Part shown: piece after piece, positions 18,057 to 27,944 of the stretch
Layout of the letters: every line of letters begins with the position of its first letter
How positions within the stretch are numbered: the first letter of the stretch is position 1
From: a bacterium
Lineage (GTDB): Bacteria > Zhuqueibacterota > QNDG01 > JAFGCO01
Reading direction: 5' to 3'
Assembly (NCBI GenBank): GCA_016932575.1
Contig: JAFGCO010000002.1
Coordinates: 80,625 to 144,624, forward strand
Length of the DNA: 64,000 nt
Notes under the pieces: model-generated
Told to the model about the DNA's origin: nothing
The model's input: the letters and a program-made list of their open reading frames with translations, nothing else
The model's database searches: none
Made by a program: the position numbers and the translations under genes

Positions 18057-18569
18057 ATGGGAAAACGAGGCATTGAAATCCTGGGCGTGGATGTTCAGGA
18101 ATTAATTAAAATGTTGAATGCCGCACTTTCTGAAGAGTGGCTGGCTTACTATCAGTACTGGATCGGCGCTCGGGTCATGGAAGGCCCGATGCGCAGCGAA
18201 ATTGAACCGGAGCTGCTCGTGCATGCGAATGAAGAACTCAATCATGCCGTCATGGTAGTGAATCGGATTATTCAATTGGGCGGAACGCCTGTGCTGACAC
18301 CGCAGGATTGGATAAAACTGGGCTCATGCGGATATGATGCGCCCACAGATCCCTATGTTGAAGCGATACTGGATCAAAATTTAAATGGTGAACGATGTGC
18401 GATTGAACGATATCAGGGTATTGCAGAGTTTACGCAGGGAAAGGATCATGCAACACATCAGATGGCAACCCAGATCCTGAATGATGAACTCGAGCATGAA
18501 CAGGAGATTGAAGACTGGATTATGGATATCCAGCGAATGAAGGAAGATTTGAAAAAATTGAAATTATAA
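18057..18569 (+). CDS. Ferritin-like di-iron protein (bacterioferritin/DPS-like)
   Basis: 170 residues with a strong GGAGG site. The four-helix ferritin-like fold is indicated by paired metal-ligand motifs: Glu26/27 in LSEEWLAYYQYW, Glu60-x-x-His63 in HANEELNHA, a Glu in NGERCAIERYQ, and DELEHEQEIEDW near the C-terminus. Such proteins store or oxidise iron or detoxify peroxide. The sequence is of the stand-alone ferritin-like type common in anaerobes and is not a rubrerythrin, since no rubredoxin domain follows. It has its own promoter, and a second ferritin-like gene faces it. Confidence 0.85.
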   Translation: MGKRGIEILGVDVQELIKMLNAALSEEWLAYYQYWIGARVMEGPMRSEIEPELLVHANEELNHAVMVVNRIIQLGGTPVLTPQDWIKLGSCGYDAPTDPYVEAILDQNLNGERCAIERYQGIAEFTQGKDHATHQMATQILNDELEHEQEIEDWIMDIQRMKEDLKKLKL

Positions 18570-18575
18570 TGGATA

Positions 18576-18608
18576 AAACCTGGCAGGTTGGATAAACCTG
18601 CCAGGTTT
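18576..18608. terminator. Perfect hairpin between convergent ferritin-like genes
   Basis: A 14-bp perfect stem, AAACCTGGCAGGTT / AACCTGCCAGGTTT, with a five-base loop lies seven bases after the ferritin-like stop. The flanking A/T tracts are short, so it may be a bidirectional terminator or an mRNA-end hairpin. Confidence 0.6.
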
Positions 18609-18630
18609 ATGAAAAACAATAAGATGCCGT

Positions 18631-19113
18631 CTATTCTTCTATCTTTTTTAATAATTCACTCCATAAATTCAAATGTACGATCTCATCCTGCCGGTCTTTA
18701 TCAATCATTTGATAGGTCGAATCATCCCAGGGAGCCGATTCGAGTAATTCCTGATAATGAGCAATGGCTTTCGATTCGGTCCAGATTCCAGCTTTTAATA
18801 TCATTCTTTTACCTAAAATTTTTGATCCGGTACCAATAACAGCGCCAACTATCCAAAATGCCCAGCGATACCAGGCAGGTTTAAATTCATATTCATAGAG
18901 TTTGACAAGATAATCCTGAACATGGCCTATCTCATTTTTCATGGCGGCTATCAAGCTGACTTTTAATTCGGGAAAACGATTGGAGATATGAAAACGATAT
19001 ACATTGACGGCCATGATTTCCAAGTTATGAAGATCCAACAATGATTTTCTGATTTGCTTTTTTTCAGTCAGAGATAATTTCTGACCCCGCAGTTTTATGT
19101 TTTTATCGAACAT
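18631..19113 (-). CDS. COQ7-like ferritin-superfamily protein
   Basis: 160 residues. Two halves each carry ferritin-like di-iron ligands: a Glu in LHNLEIMAVNVYRFH with ExxH in MKNEIGHVQDY, then a Glu in TESKAIAHYQELL with ExxH in RQDEIVHLNLW. A hydrophobic stretch between them (WAFWIVGAVIGTGSKILG) resembles the membrane-associated region of demethoxyubiquinone hydroxylase COQ7. A true COQ7 hydroxylase is not certain; it may be a generic di-iron oxidase. It starts 27 bp after the cdsA stop on the same strand and faces the other ferritin-like gene. Confidence 0.7.
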   Translation of the reverse strand: MFDKNIKLRGQKLSLTEKKQIRKSLLDLHNLEIMAVNVYRFHISNRFPELKVSLIAAMKNEIGHVQDYLVKLYEYEFKPAWYRWAFWIVGAVIGTGSKILGKRMILKAGIWTESKAIAHYQELLESAPWDDSTYQMIDKDRQDEIVHLNLWSELLKKIEE

Positions 19114-19140
19114 CTTTATCCTCTGAAATGAAAAATTTTT

Positions 19141-19968
19141 TTATCCGATTCCGAACAATCTCATTGAAAGATACACAAGCGGTGTGACAATAAGCGGACT
19201 GTCGAACCGGTCCAGAAAGCCGCCATGGCCGGGAAGCAGACCGGATGAATCCTTGACTCCCGCGTCCCGTTTTATGAATGATTCGATCAGATCGCCGATT
19301 TGACCGAATGAACCGACAATCGCGCCCAATATGATCGAATGCAGCAGGGATGTATGCGGCACAAACAGAAATCGGATAAAAATGGCCGAAGGAACACTGA
19401 CGACAAATCCGGCGATCGCCCCCTCCCAGGTTTTTTTCGGACTGATTTTCTTGAAGAGAGGATGACGTCCAAATTTGGAGCCCCAAAAATACGCGGCCGT
19501 GTCGCACAGCCAGATGGTAAAAAATATCTGCATCACCAGCCAACCGCCGGTAATGTGTGAAAATCCCGCTGTTTTCGGAAATTGTCGAATCAGTATAAGC
19601 GATGAAAAAAAGGAGAGATAGAGCCACCCAAAAATGGTAATCGCAATATTGATAATTGGATGAGATTTATTCCGAAACATTTCACAAATCATACAAGAAG
19701 TTAAAGCAATGAAAATAACGGGATAAATATATTTTAGCTGGAATAAATACACCGATAAAGTCATCAGAATCACAGAGCCGATACCAAGAATAATATTTGG
19801 AGAAAATCCCTTGTTTTTGTATAGCTGATAAAATTCCGACAATGCCACAGTCTCTATAATGAGCACAACAATCACCATCCATATCTTTCCCAACAAAGTA
19901 CACACAAGAATCGCAGGAATACCGACTCCTGCAACAATCAACCTAAATCCCAATTCACGCATATTCAT
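19141..19968 (-). CDS. cdsA: Phosphatidate cytidylyltransferase
   Basis: 275 residues from ATG 19968, preceded by GGAG; a longer frame to 20058 would add an unlikely charged extension. CdsA makes CDP-diacylglycerol from CTP and phosphatidate in the inner membrane. The CTP-transferase signature is intact near the C-terminus (KRDAGVKD then PGHGGFLDRFD), with SPKKTWEG further upstream. About eight hydrophobic helices precede and interleave these motifs, as usual for the family. It stands between clpC and the COQ7-like gene on the minus strand. Confidence 0.93.
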   Translation of the reverse strand: MNMRELGFRLIVAGVGIPAILVCTLLGKIWMVIVVLIIETVALSEFYQLYKNKGFSPNIILGIGSVILMTLSVYLFQLKYIYPVIFIALTSCMICEMFRNKSHPIINIAITIFGWLYLSFFSSLILIRQFPKTAGFSHITGGWLVMQIFFTIWLCDTAAYFWGSKFGRHPLFKKISPKKTWEGAIAGFVVSVPSAIFIRFLFVPHTSLLHSIILGAIVGSFGQIGDLIESFIKRDAGVKDSSGLLPGHGGFLDRFDSPLIVTPLVYLSMRLFGIG

Positions 19969-20217
19969 TACATACAACTCCAAAATTGATGGATGTGCCG
20001 GACTGAAAGTAAATATCATTAATTCAGATCGATGTAATAAAATCAGAGCATCGTTCATTTGAATGATGTATTTATCAAGCTGACCAGCATGATTGAAATA
20101 CGGAAAAGCGCGGTAAAATTAATAATACCACGCACACCAGGATGATACAATCAAGTCAAATAAAAAATGAAATTTATTTAATGGTTGACAAAGTACAGGA
20201 AGATAAACATGGTCCCA

Positions 20218-22707
20218 TTAATTTGTATCTTCCGAATTAACTTCTTTTGGTGTTTCTTCTGCTTGCTTTTTAGAAGGCTTTTTTTCAGATTTCATTAACA
20301 TGAATTTAAGTTTGTCATCTTCGACCTTGACTTCAATTTTACTGCCTTCCGGATATTTGTCCCGCAAAATTTCTTCCGCAAGAGGATCTTCCAAATATTT
20401 TCTTATGGTCCGTCGTATCTGGCGGGCGCCATACACTGGATCATACCCAAGATCTGCTAAAAATTCTTTTGCCTCTTGTGTCAGTGACACAGAGATATTC
20501 CGATCCTTGATACCGACCAATGATTCATCCATTAAAATATCAATAATATCAATGATATGATCTCTATTCAATGAGCGGAAAACAGCGACTTCATCAATCC
20601 GATTGATAAATTCTGGACTGAACAATTTTTTTGTTTCCTCTATCATCGATGACCGCATCGATTCATAATCAATCTCGCCCTCTTTCCTGCTGAATCCCAA
20701 TCCTCCTTTTTGAACCGATCGCGTTCCCAAATTTGAAGTCATGATCAAAATCGTATTTTTAAAATCAACCTTGCGTCCCAAGCCATCAGTAAGTCTCCCC
20801 TCATCCAATATCTGCAAAAGCAGATTAAATACATCCGGATGTGCTTTCTCAATTTCATCAAGCAAAACGACAGAGTATGGATGGCGCCGCACTTTTTCTG
20901 TCAATTGTCCGCCCTCTTCATACCCTACATACCCTGGAGGTGCGCCAGTCATTCGTGATACAGAAAATTTTTCCATAAATTCGGACATATCCACACGGAT
21001 TAAAGCACTTTCATCATCAAACAGATAGGTCGCCAGCACACGGGCCAGATATGTCTTGCCAACACCTGTCGGCCCCAGAAATATAAATGATCCGATAGGA
21101 CGATTGGGATCTTTCAAACCGGCTCTTGTACGCTGAATCGCCCGGCTCAGCAGATTGACCACCTCATCCTGTCCGACGACTTTTTCCTTTAAAGCATTTG
21201 CCATATTTAATAATTTTTCAGACTCAGACTGTGCAACGCGTGAAACAGGGATACCCGTCATCATAGAAATCACTTCAAATACATCCTCGTCTTTCACTTC
21301 TGCCAAAACTTCCCCTTCTTCCGCTTCCCATCGGTTTTTCGCTTCATCAAGTTCAACAATCAATCGTTTTTCCCGATCCCGCAGAACTGCAGCTTTCTCA
21401 AATTCCTGGTTATGAATGACATTTTCCTTTTCTGAACGTATAACCTTCAATCTTTCTTCGAGCATGGTTATTTCACGCGGGACGGATATGTTTGCCAAAT
21501 GCACTTTGGCACCTGCTTCGTCCATAACATCAATGGCCTTATCCGGTAAAAATTTATCCGAGATATACCTATCTGAATAATAGACAGCAGCATCAATCGC
21601 GTTATCTGTATATTGAACACGGTGATGTTTTTCGTAACGTCCCTGTAATCCCTTTAAAATTGCCAATGTATCTTCAACAGAGGGTGGTTCGACCATAACT
21701 TTCTGAAAACGTCTTTCAAGCGCACCGTCTTTCTCTATATATTGACGATATTCATCCAGCGTTGTTGCTCCGATGCACTGCAGTTCACCTCTTGCAAGAG
21801 CCGGTTTGAACATATTTGAAGCATCCAGAGAACCTGAAGCACCGCCTGCACCCACAATGGTATGCAATTCGTCAATGAACAATATCACATTCTTTGACTT
21901 GACCAGTTCATTCATGATGGCTTTCATGCGTTCTTCAAACTGTCCCCGATATTTTGTACCGGCAACAATTGAACCTAAATCCAGAGTGACGACACGTTTA
22001 TTATGCAATACTCGGGATACTTTCTTTTCGTTAATTCGCATGGCAAGCCCTTCTGCAATGGCTGTCTTGCCTACACCGGGTTCTCCTATCAGAACGGGAT
22101 TATTCTTCTTTCTTCTTGAAAGTATTTGTGCAACACGCTGAATTTCATCATCTCTGCCAATCACAGGATCAAGTTCATTTTTCTGAGACAATTCGGTTAA
22201 ATCCCGGCCAAAGTGATCCAGCGCCGGAGTTTGTGATTTGGCTTTGGGCGCTGCCCGGGATACACTTGTTCCCTTCATAATATTTTCAAGCTCATCACGA
22301 ACATTCTCATACATGATATCAAAACTTTGCAGGACCTGAGCAGCAACACCTTCCGAATCCCGTAATAAGGCCAGCAAAAGATGTTCTGTCCCTATGGTGT
22401 TTGATTTAAATCTTTCCGCTTCAGCGGCTGCCACGCGCAGGACACGTTCTGCCCGTTTGGTAAATGGTATCGTGCCATCTGTAATCGTACCACCAGTTGA
22501 CCGAACCGCATCTTCCACTGCCTTTTTTATTTCATCGAGATCAAGATTGATATTCTGTAAAATTTCAACACCGATTCCTCCACCTTCACGAATCAAACCC
22601 AAAAGAAGATGCTCAGTACCAATATAATCATGTCCCAGCCGAATCGCTTCTTCTCTGGAAAGTTGGATAACCACTTGAACGCGCTGGGAAAAATTATTTC
22701 GTATCAT
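20218..22707 (-). CDS. clpC: ClpC-type AAA+ unfoldase
   Basis: 829 residues. Two Clp N repeats (about residues 1-145) precede the first AAA+ module (Walker A GEPGVGKT near 209, Walker [10 protein letters not shown]). The middle domain contains a UVR motif ([14 protein letters not shown] near 440), which marks ClpC rather than ClpA or ClpB. The second AAA+ module has GPTGVGKT near 547. A charged C-terminal tail follows the D2 small domain. ClpC unfolds substrates for ClpP, whose gene is not in the window. The 171-bp upstream gap holds no promoter I would defend. Confidence 0.96.
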   Translation of the reverse strand: MIRNNFSQRVQVVIQLSREEAIRLGHDYIGTEHLLLGLIREGGGIGVEILQNINLDLDEIKKAVEDAVRSTGGTITDGTIPFTKRAERVLRVAAAEAERFKSNTIGTEHLLLALLRDSEGVAAQVLQSFDIMYENVRDELENIMKGTSVSRAAPKAKSQTPALDHFGRDLTELSQKNELDPVIGRDDEIQRVAQILSRRKKNNPVLIGEPGVGKTAIAEGLAMRINEKKVSRVLHNKRVVTLDLGSIVAGTKYRGQFEERMKAIMNELVKSKNVILFIDELHTIVGAGGASGSLDASNMFKPALARGELQCIGATTLDEYRQYIEKDGALERRFQKVMVEPPSVEDTLAILKGLQGRYEKHHRVQYTDNAIDAAVYYSDRYISDKFLPDKAIDVMDEAGAKVHLANISVPREITMLEERLKVIRSEKENVIHNQEFEKAAVLRDREKRLIVELDEAKNRWEAEEGEVLAEVKDEDVFEVISMMTGIPVSRVAQSESEKLLNMANALKEKVVGQDEVVNLLSRAIQRTRAGLKDPNRPIGSFIFLGPTGVGKTYLARVLATYLFDDESALIRVDMSEFMEKFSVSRMTGAPPGYVGYEEGGQLTEKVRRHPYSVVLLDEIEKAHPDVFNLLLQILDEGRLTDGLGRKVDFKNTILIMTSNLGTRSVQKGGLGFSRKEGEIDYESMRSSMIEETKKLFSPEFINRIDEVAVFRSLNRDHIIDIIDILMDESLVGIKDRNISVSLTQEAKEFLADLGYDPVYGARQIRRTIRKYLEDPLAEEILRDKYPEGSKIEVKVEDDKLKFMLMKSEKKPSKKQAEETPKEVNSEDTN

Positions 22708-22878
22708 CTACAATTCCTTATCAGTCAGTATTTATTGATATCTTTAGCAAATTTCAAGCCATTCAATAATATTAAACGACAAGATCAAAAATAACGTTTC
22801 AGTCTCTTAATTTTTCACTCACCAAGAATAATCTACTCAATTACTGAACCAATATCAACCACAAAATGAAATCAAAAA

Positions 22879-23580
22879 TTACATTTTGGACTTAATTTGA
22901 CCATCCATCAGTTCAATAACACGATCTGCCTTATCAGCCAATTCATGGTTGTGGGTAACAACAACAAATGTTTTCCCGGTACGACGAACCAGTTCCCACA
23001 TGAGTTGATGAAGCGCTTCACTGTTTTTTAGATCCAAATTACCCGAAGGTTCGTCTGCTAAAATGATTTTCGGATCGTTCATTAAAGCGCGTGCAAATGC
23101 GACACGTTGTTGTTCACCACCGGAAAGTTCACGCGGACGATGATATAACCGCTTATCCAGACCAACCTGTTGCAACAAAAGGTTCGCCCGGGCCATTGCT
23201 TCATCTTCACTTTTCCTGAGGATCAATCCGGGCATAGCCACATTTTCAATCGCAGTAAATTCAGGAAGCAAATGGTGAAACTGAAATACAAATCCGATAT
23301 GTTGATTTCTGAAATGAGCAAGTTGAATATCTGTCATTTTAAATATATCGGTTTTATATAAAAAAACGTGTCCCTGAGTTGGTCGATCCAGTGTGCCCAG
23401 AATGTGAAGCAATGTGCTTTTTCCGGCTCCGGAATGGCCTACGATGGCAAGAATTTCTCCTTCATGAACTGAGATTTCAATATTCTTCAATACACGGAGA
23501 ATCTGTGCTCGATTTACCTGATACTCTTTATGAATCTGTTTTGCACTGAGTAAAATGTGACGTGACTTGGACAGTTTCAA
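22879..23580 (-). CDS. lolD: Lipoprotein-releasing ABC transporter ATPase
   Basis: 233 residues. All ABC motifs are present: Walker [10 protein letters not shown]-loop [12 protein letters not shown], signature [15 protein letters not shown], Walker [12 protein letters not shown] and the switch His in VVTHNHELA. The [10 protein letters not shown] stretch is typical of LolD. The start is TTG with AGGAG just before it, seven bases after the permease stop, so the two are co-transcribed. With LolC it extracts lipoproteins from the inner membrane for transfer to the outer membrane; this window encodes several lipoproteins that could be clients. Confidence 0.9.
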   Translation of the reverse strand: MKLSKSRHILLSAKQIHKEYQVNRAQILRVLKNIEISVHEGEILAIVGHSGAGKSTLLHILGTLDRPTQGHVFLYKTDIFKMTDIQLAHFRNQHIGFVFQFHHLLPEFTAIENVAMPGLILRKSEDEAMARANLLLQQVGLDKRLYHRPRELSGGEQQRVAFARALMNDPKIILADEPSGNLDLKNSEALHQLMWELVRRTGKTFVVVTHNHELADKADRVIELMDGQIKSKM

Positions 23581-23586
23581 TATCTC

Positions 23587-24834
23587 CTATTCATAGCGAA
23601 TGGCTTTTACAGGGTCCAAACTCGCGGCTCTTCGTGCAGGATATACGGCTGCGAGCAAACAAAGTCCGATAGCGGCAATACCAATGGCGATGAAATCGAC
23701 CGGTTGCATCCTGACAGGGAGTGTGCTTAAAAAATAAACATCTCCGGGCAGTGAAATAAAATGATAAGTCTGCTGAGCCCAGCACAAACCAAATCCGATT
23801 AATTCTCCCAAAATCGTACCAAATATTCCCACCACAAGTCCTTCAAATAAAAATATTCTCATAACGCTTCTTGAAGTGCTCCCCATTGATTTTAAAATCC
23901 CGATTTCCCGGGTTTTTTCCATGACGACCATAATCAGCGTACTGATGATATTAAACGCTGCCACTAAAATGATCAGACACAAGATAATGAACATAGCAAT
24001 TTTTTCAAGCTGCATCCATGAAAATAAATTTTTACGCATATCAAACCAGGATAAGGCAAAATATGGAAATCCCAACCGTTCATCAATTTTTTCGATTACC
24101 TGATTGGCATGATATACATCGCTTAATCGAATTTCGATACCGGATACCTTTTCACCGAATTTAAACAATTTTTGTGCAGCTTCAATTGATATGTAAGCGT
24201 AACTGTTGTCATATTCAAACATACCAGTTTCAAAATATCCGGTCACCACAAACGGCATGACTTCCGGCACCTGAAACATCGATCGGACACCCTTGGGGCT
24301 CATAATAACAACCACATCATTGGTATCCGCGAAAATTTGATCTGCAAGATACCGTCCCAGTACGATGCCATAGCGCTTTCTTCCATCGCTCAGTCGGATT
24401 TGATTAAGATTTAACTCGCCATAAATGATATTCTGATCCAGATCAGAAACATCACCCAGTGTCGACGGATCTGCTGCCTTTACGATCACACCCGCGGAAT
24501 AGTCACTATGCCGAATCATTCCTTTATCCAGTATGTAGGGAGACATTCCTGTTATCTCAGGAATATCACGAATTATTTCCTGCACAGCCCGGTAGTCCTC
24601 AATACCCCGGTCATGAAAAGTCCGCAAGCGGATATGCGTGTCAAAACCAAGAATCCGATCCCTGACTTCAGATTCAAAGCCGTTCATCACCGATAAAACG
24701 ATGATCAATGCCGCAACACCAATAGTAACACCCAGAATCGAAATATAGGTAATGGTGTTAATAAATCCGGTTTTCCGCCTTGATTTCAAATACCGACGCG
24801 CAATAAACAGCTCATATGATAGTAATCGTCTCAT
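23587..24834 (-). CDS. lolC: Lipoprotein-releasing ABC transporter permease (LolC/LolE family)
   Basis: 415 residues. The N-terminal block ELFIARRYLKSRRK ... ISILGVTIGVAALIIVLSVMNGFE is diagnostic of LolC/LolE. A periplasmic MacB-PCD-like domain separates the first helix from three C-terminal FtsX-type helices. The C-terminus YPARRAASLDPVKAIRYE is typical. Only one permease gene is present, so the complex is probably a homodimer, as in many non-proteobacterial lineages. The ATPase gene follows directly. Confidence 0.92.
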   Translation of the reverse strand: MRRLLSYELFIARRYLKSRRKTGFINTITYISILGVTIGVAALIIVLSVMNGFESEVRDRILGFDTHIRLRTFHDRGIEDYRAVQEIIRDIPEITGMSPYILDKGMIRHSDYSAGVIVKAADPSTLGDVSDLDQNIIYGELNLNQIRLSDGRKRYGIVLGRYLADQIFADTNDVVVIMSPKGVRSMFQVPEVMPFVVTGYFETGMFEYDNSYAYISIEAAQKLFKFGEKVSGIEIRLSDVYHANQVIEKIDERLGFPYFALSWFDMRKNLFSWMQLEKIAMFIILCLIILVAAFNIISTLIMVVMEKTREIGILKSMGSTSRSVMRIFLFEGLVVGIFGTILGELIGFGLCWAQQTYHFISLPGDVYFLSTLPVRMQPVDFIAIGIAAIGLCLLAAVYPARRAASLDPVKAIRYE

Positions 24835-24895
24835 TTTTATGATAGAAATATGCTATTTCTCTTCCTTTATCTTCGATCCATTCCTTTGTGTTGTA

Positions 24896-26179
24896 CTATT
24901 TTTCAATCAGCATTTTCTTTGCAGACATTGCGTATGGTGTCTGTAAACAGTAAATATATAAACCGCTGCATAATTCAGAAGCATTTATATTTAGAGAATA
25001 ATGTCCTGACTGTTGATACTCATGATCCACAGGGGATTTAACCAATTTGCCGTTCATGTCGTAAATATTCACTGAAACAGAGGTATTTGCTGACAATGTA
25101 TAGAAAATTGTCGTGACCGGATTGAAGGGATTGGGATAATTCTGGTAAAGATCGAACGTTATTGGAAATACCTCTTCGTTATCGATACCCGTGCCTGGCG
25201 GAGAATACAAAAATGTCTCCCCGCTGGTCGAACTGTCTTCTTTCAAACCGCCGAAGACAATCACCTGATTCCCATATATCGCCGCTGCTGATTTTGTAAC
25301 AGCAAGGGGCATATCCATTTCCTGCATCCACGATTCTGTTGTAAAATCGAATTTCCACGTATCATTGAGTATACTGCCCGAACCCGACATCACGTAAGCG
25401 CATTGATCGGTCTGTGTGACCGCAGCAAATTTTCTGGCGCATGGATGCGGAACCGTCCTCGGAATCGTTGTCCATTGGTCCTCGGCGATGTTGTAGTAAA
25501 AATCAACTTCCCAATAACTCAGAACATAGGCTTTATCACCGTGTTTGGCCACGGCGGCGCCTTCCAGCGGTCCCAAGCAATCCTGTAATCGTTCCCAGGT
25601 TTGAGTGTGCAGATTGTATCGCCATAAATCATTCATAACGCCCGTCGCACCGACGCCACCGACAATGTACAAATAGTCCTCATGGGTAAAAGAAGCATGA
25701 TTCCGGCGTGCTGGCGGGGGATTGTTTGCGGGAATCTCAGGAATATAATTATTATCAGTAAAAGTGACCAGATCGTTGAGCAGGTCTCCTTCGTCATTCT
25801 CCCCTCCGAAAAGTACAAACCGGCCGTCGGATAATTGAACGATGCTGTGCCCGTATCTGGGTTCGGGTTTATCGCTTTCCGGTTCGATCTGATTCCAGCT
25901 GCCATTTTTAAAAGTATATGTATCATTAAAGTAATCACCCGCTGAATTTTTACCTCCAACCAGCATGACCGTGCCATCAGGCTGTTGAACCATGCCGTGT
26001 CCATATCGTGCATCAGGTGAATTCTGTGGTACGATTTGATTCCACTCCTGACTCAGTACCGGCAGAACAAATATAAGTAGTAGTAGCGGTGCAGACAAAA
26101 GAAAGTCAATCGATATAAATCTTCCTTTCGTTTGAACAGCACAAACGTCTGGCCTTTTCCATTTTAAAGATCCCGTCAT
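24896..26179 (-). CDS. Secreted kelch-repeat protein with type IX sorting domain
   Basis: 427 residues with a GGAGGAG site at the ATG. A long basic n-region precedes the hydrophobic signal (LLSAPLLLLIFVLPVLS). About six kelch blades follow (for example YGHGMVQQPDGTVMLVGG and YGHSIVQLSDGRFVLFGG), forming one propeller. The last ~75 residues are a type IX secretion C-terminal sorting domain: YQNYPNPFNPVTTI, then VSVNIYDMNGKLV, then ASELCSGLYIY. This predicts passage through the outer membrane and cell-surface attachment. It is inserted between lolC and lysS and is unrelated to them in function. Ligand unknown. Confidence 0.88.
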   Translation of the reverse strand: MTGSLKWKRPDVCAVQTKGRFISIDFLLSAPLLLLIFVLPVLSQEWNQIVPQNSPDARYGHGMVQQPDGTVMLVGGKNSAGDYFNDTYTFKNGSWNQIEPESDKPEPRYGHSIVQLSDGRFVLFGGENDEGDLLNDLVTFTDNNYIPEIPANNPPPARRNHASFTHEDYLYIVGGVGATGVMNDLWRYNLHTQTWERLQDCLGPLEGAAVAKHGDKAYVLSYWEVDFYYNIAEDQWTTIPRTVPHPCARKFAAVTQTDQCAYVMSGSGSILNDTWKFDFTTESWMQEMDMPLAVTKSAAAIYGNQVIVFGGLKEDSSTSGETFLYSPPGTGIDNEEVFPITFDLYQNYPNPFNPVTTIFYTLSANTSVSVNIYDMNGKLVKSPVDHEYQQSGHYSLNINASELCSGLYIYCLQTPYAMSAKKMLIEK

Positions 26180-26371
26180 ATCTCCTCCCCCGTTTATCGT
26201 TTAGGAATTGCACCTTGAAACAAATTGTATTGAAAGTCTGAGACCTTCCTATTTATGCACCGAAACAGAATACTCCGGATCCAAATTTACTTTTCAATCG
26301 CACAATATATTTTATGCATACTGGATAAGTTTCAAACATCTAATTATTTGAGGTAATAACCTGATCCCCGA

Positions 26372-27868
26372 TCACGATTTTTCAGGCCGCATGTGGGGAA
26401 ATAAAATAACATCCCGTATCGATGATGCATTGGTAAGCAGCATAACCAACCGATCAACACCAATACCCAATCCTGCCGTGGGCGGCATGCCATACTCCAA
26501 AGCGCGAAGGTAGTCTTCATCGATGACCATGGCCTCTTCATCTCCTTCAGCCCGAAGGGCAGCCTGATTTTCGAACCGTTCACGTTGATCGATCGGATCA
26601 TTTAATTCACTAAATGCATTACACAGCTCCTTGCCTCCTGCATACCCTTCAAATCGCTCAACAAGTCCGGCTTTTTTACGATGTTTCTTTGCAAGCGGAG
26701 ATAATTCAACAGGATAATCGCATATGAACGTGGGATGAAATAATTTCGGTTCCACAAATTCACTGAATATGGTGTCGAGCATATTCGCTTTACTGGCTGA
26801 TGGATCTATTTCAATTTTCAATTTATCAATGATTTTTCGGAGTTCCTTTTCATCTTTTCCGTAACAATCTTCTCCGGTTTCCATTTTTATACTTTCAAAA
26901 AAACCAATACGAGTCCATGGTTTTGCGAAATCCAATATTTGACCCTGATAAGAAATTTTTGTGTTATTGAAAACCTCCTGACAAATGCTCCGAATCATGT
27001 CTTCAACCAGATCCATCATATACTGATAATCCTGATAAGCCACATAAAGTTCCATCATTGTGAATTCAGGATTATGGTCCCGATCCATGCCTTCATTGCG
27101 AAAATCCTTCGCAATTTCAAACACCCCGTCAAATCCACCCACAATCAACCGTTTAAGATAAAGCTCGTCTGCAATGCGAAGGTATAAATCCACATCCAAC
27201 GCGTTGTGATGAGTAATAAAGGGACGTGCAAATGCACCGCCGTAAATGGACTGTAAAACCGGTGTCTCCACTTCGATAAATCCCTGATTTTCAAGATACC
27301 GGCGCATAACCGAAATTATTCTGGATCTGGCAATGAAAACGTTTTTAACATCTGGATTTACAATTAAATCAACATAGCGCTGCCTGTATCGCAATTCCTT
27401 ATCACTGAACTGGTCGTAAATGATTTTTTCATCATCCTCTATTTTTTCTTTCACAACAGGCAAAGGACGCAAAGTTTTTGCCAGGAGTTCAATCGATTCG
27501 CACACAATGGTTATTTCACCGGTTTTTGTCCGGAACACATTCCCACAAATACCAATAAAATCACCAATATCAAGCAATTTAAAAAGCGTATATGCTGATT
27601 CGCCTGTTTTATCCTGTTTTAAATAAATTTGAATGCGGCCTGTTTTGTCCATTATATGACCGAAACTGGCTTTACCCATCCTTCGAATAGACATCAAACG
27701 ACCACTGACCGCAACATGAAATCCTTCTCCCCGGGTATCAAACTGTTCAATAATATCTTGTGCAAAATCAGTTTGCGCGAAGGTATAAGCGTATGCCGTC
27801 TGATTTATTTCTAAAATTTTATTCAGCTTATCAAGACGCTGTTTTCTTAATTCATCCAAAGGTTCCAA
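26372..27868 (-). CDS. lysS: Lysyl-tRNA synthetase, class II
   Basis: 498 residues, the usual length for bacterial LysS. The start is TTG at 27868 with GGAGG seven bases upstream. An N-terminal OB-fold anticodon-binding domain (FHVAVSGRLMSIRRMGK) precedes the class II catalytic core: motif 2 region FRNEGMDRDHNPEFTMMELY and motif 3 GLGIGVDRLVMLLTN. It charges tRNA-Lys with lysine. It lies downstream of prfB with a 76-bp gap, probably in the same transcript. Confidence 0.96.
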   Translation of the reverse strand: MEPLDELRKQRLDKLNKILEINQTAYAYTFAQTDFAQDIIEQFDTRGEGFHVAVSGRLMSIRRMGKASFGHIMDKTGRIQIYLKQDKTGESAYTLFKLLDIGDFIGICGNVFRTKTGEITIVCESIELLAKTLRPLPVVKEKIEDDEKIIYDQFSDKELRYRQRYVDLIVNPDVKNVFIARSRIISVMRRYLENQGFIEVETPVLQSIYGGAFARPFITHHNALDVDLYLRIADELYLKRLIVGGFDGVFEIAKDFRNEGMDRDHNPEFTMMELYVAYQDYQYMMDLVEDMIRSICQEVFNNTKISYQGQILDFAKPWTRIGFFESIKMETGEDCYGKDEKELRKIIDKLKIEIDPSASKANMLDTIFSEFVEPKLFHPTFICDYPVELSPLAKKHRKKAGLVERFEGYAGGKELCNAFSELNDPIDQRERFENQAALRAEGDEEAMVIDEDYLRALEYGMPPTAGLGIGVDRLVMLLTNASSIRDVILFPHMRPEKS

Positions 27869-27944
27869 TCAATAGCCTCCCGGCTTGTATATTAAAACAG
27901 ATAATTGAAAAAGGTAGCATAATTAACACAGAAAACCAAATATT

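Noticed and set aside
18588-18839. 83-codon plus-strand frame starting in the hairpin after the ferritin-like gene
   Set aside because: It is antisense to the COQ7-like gene, which has clear di-iron motifs.
19103-19627. 174-codon minus-strand frame overlapping cdsA
   Set aside because: It is a shifted reading of cdsA, whose signature motifs are intact in the other frame.
20180-20217. TTGACA on the plus strand after clpC
   Set aside because: No -10 box at a suitable distance, and any transcript would be antisense to clpC.
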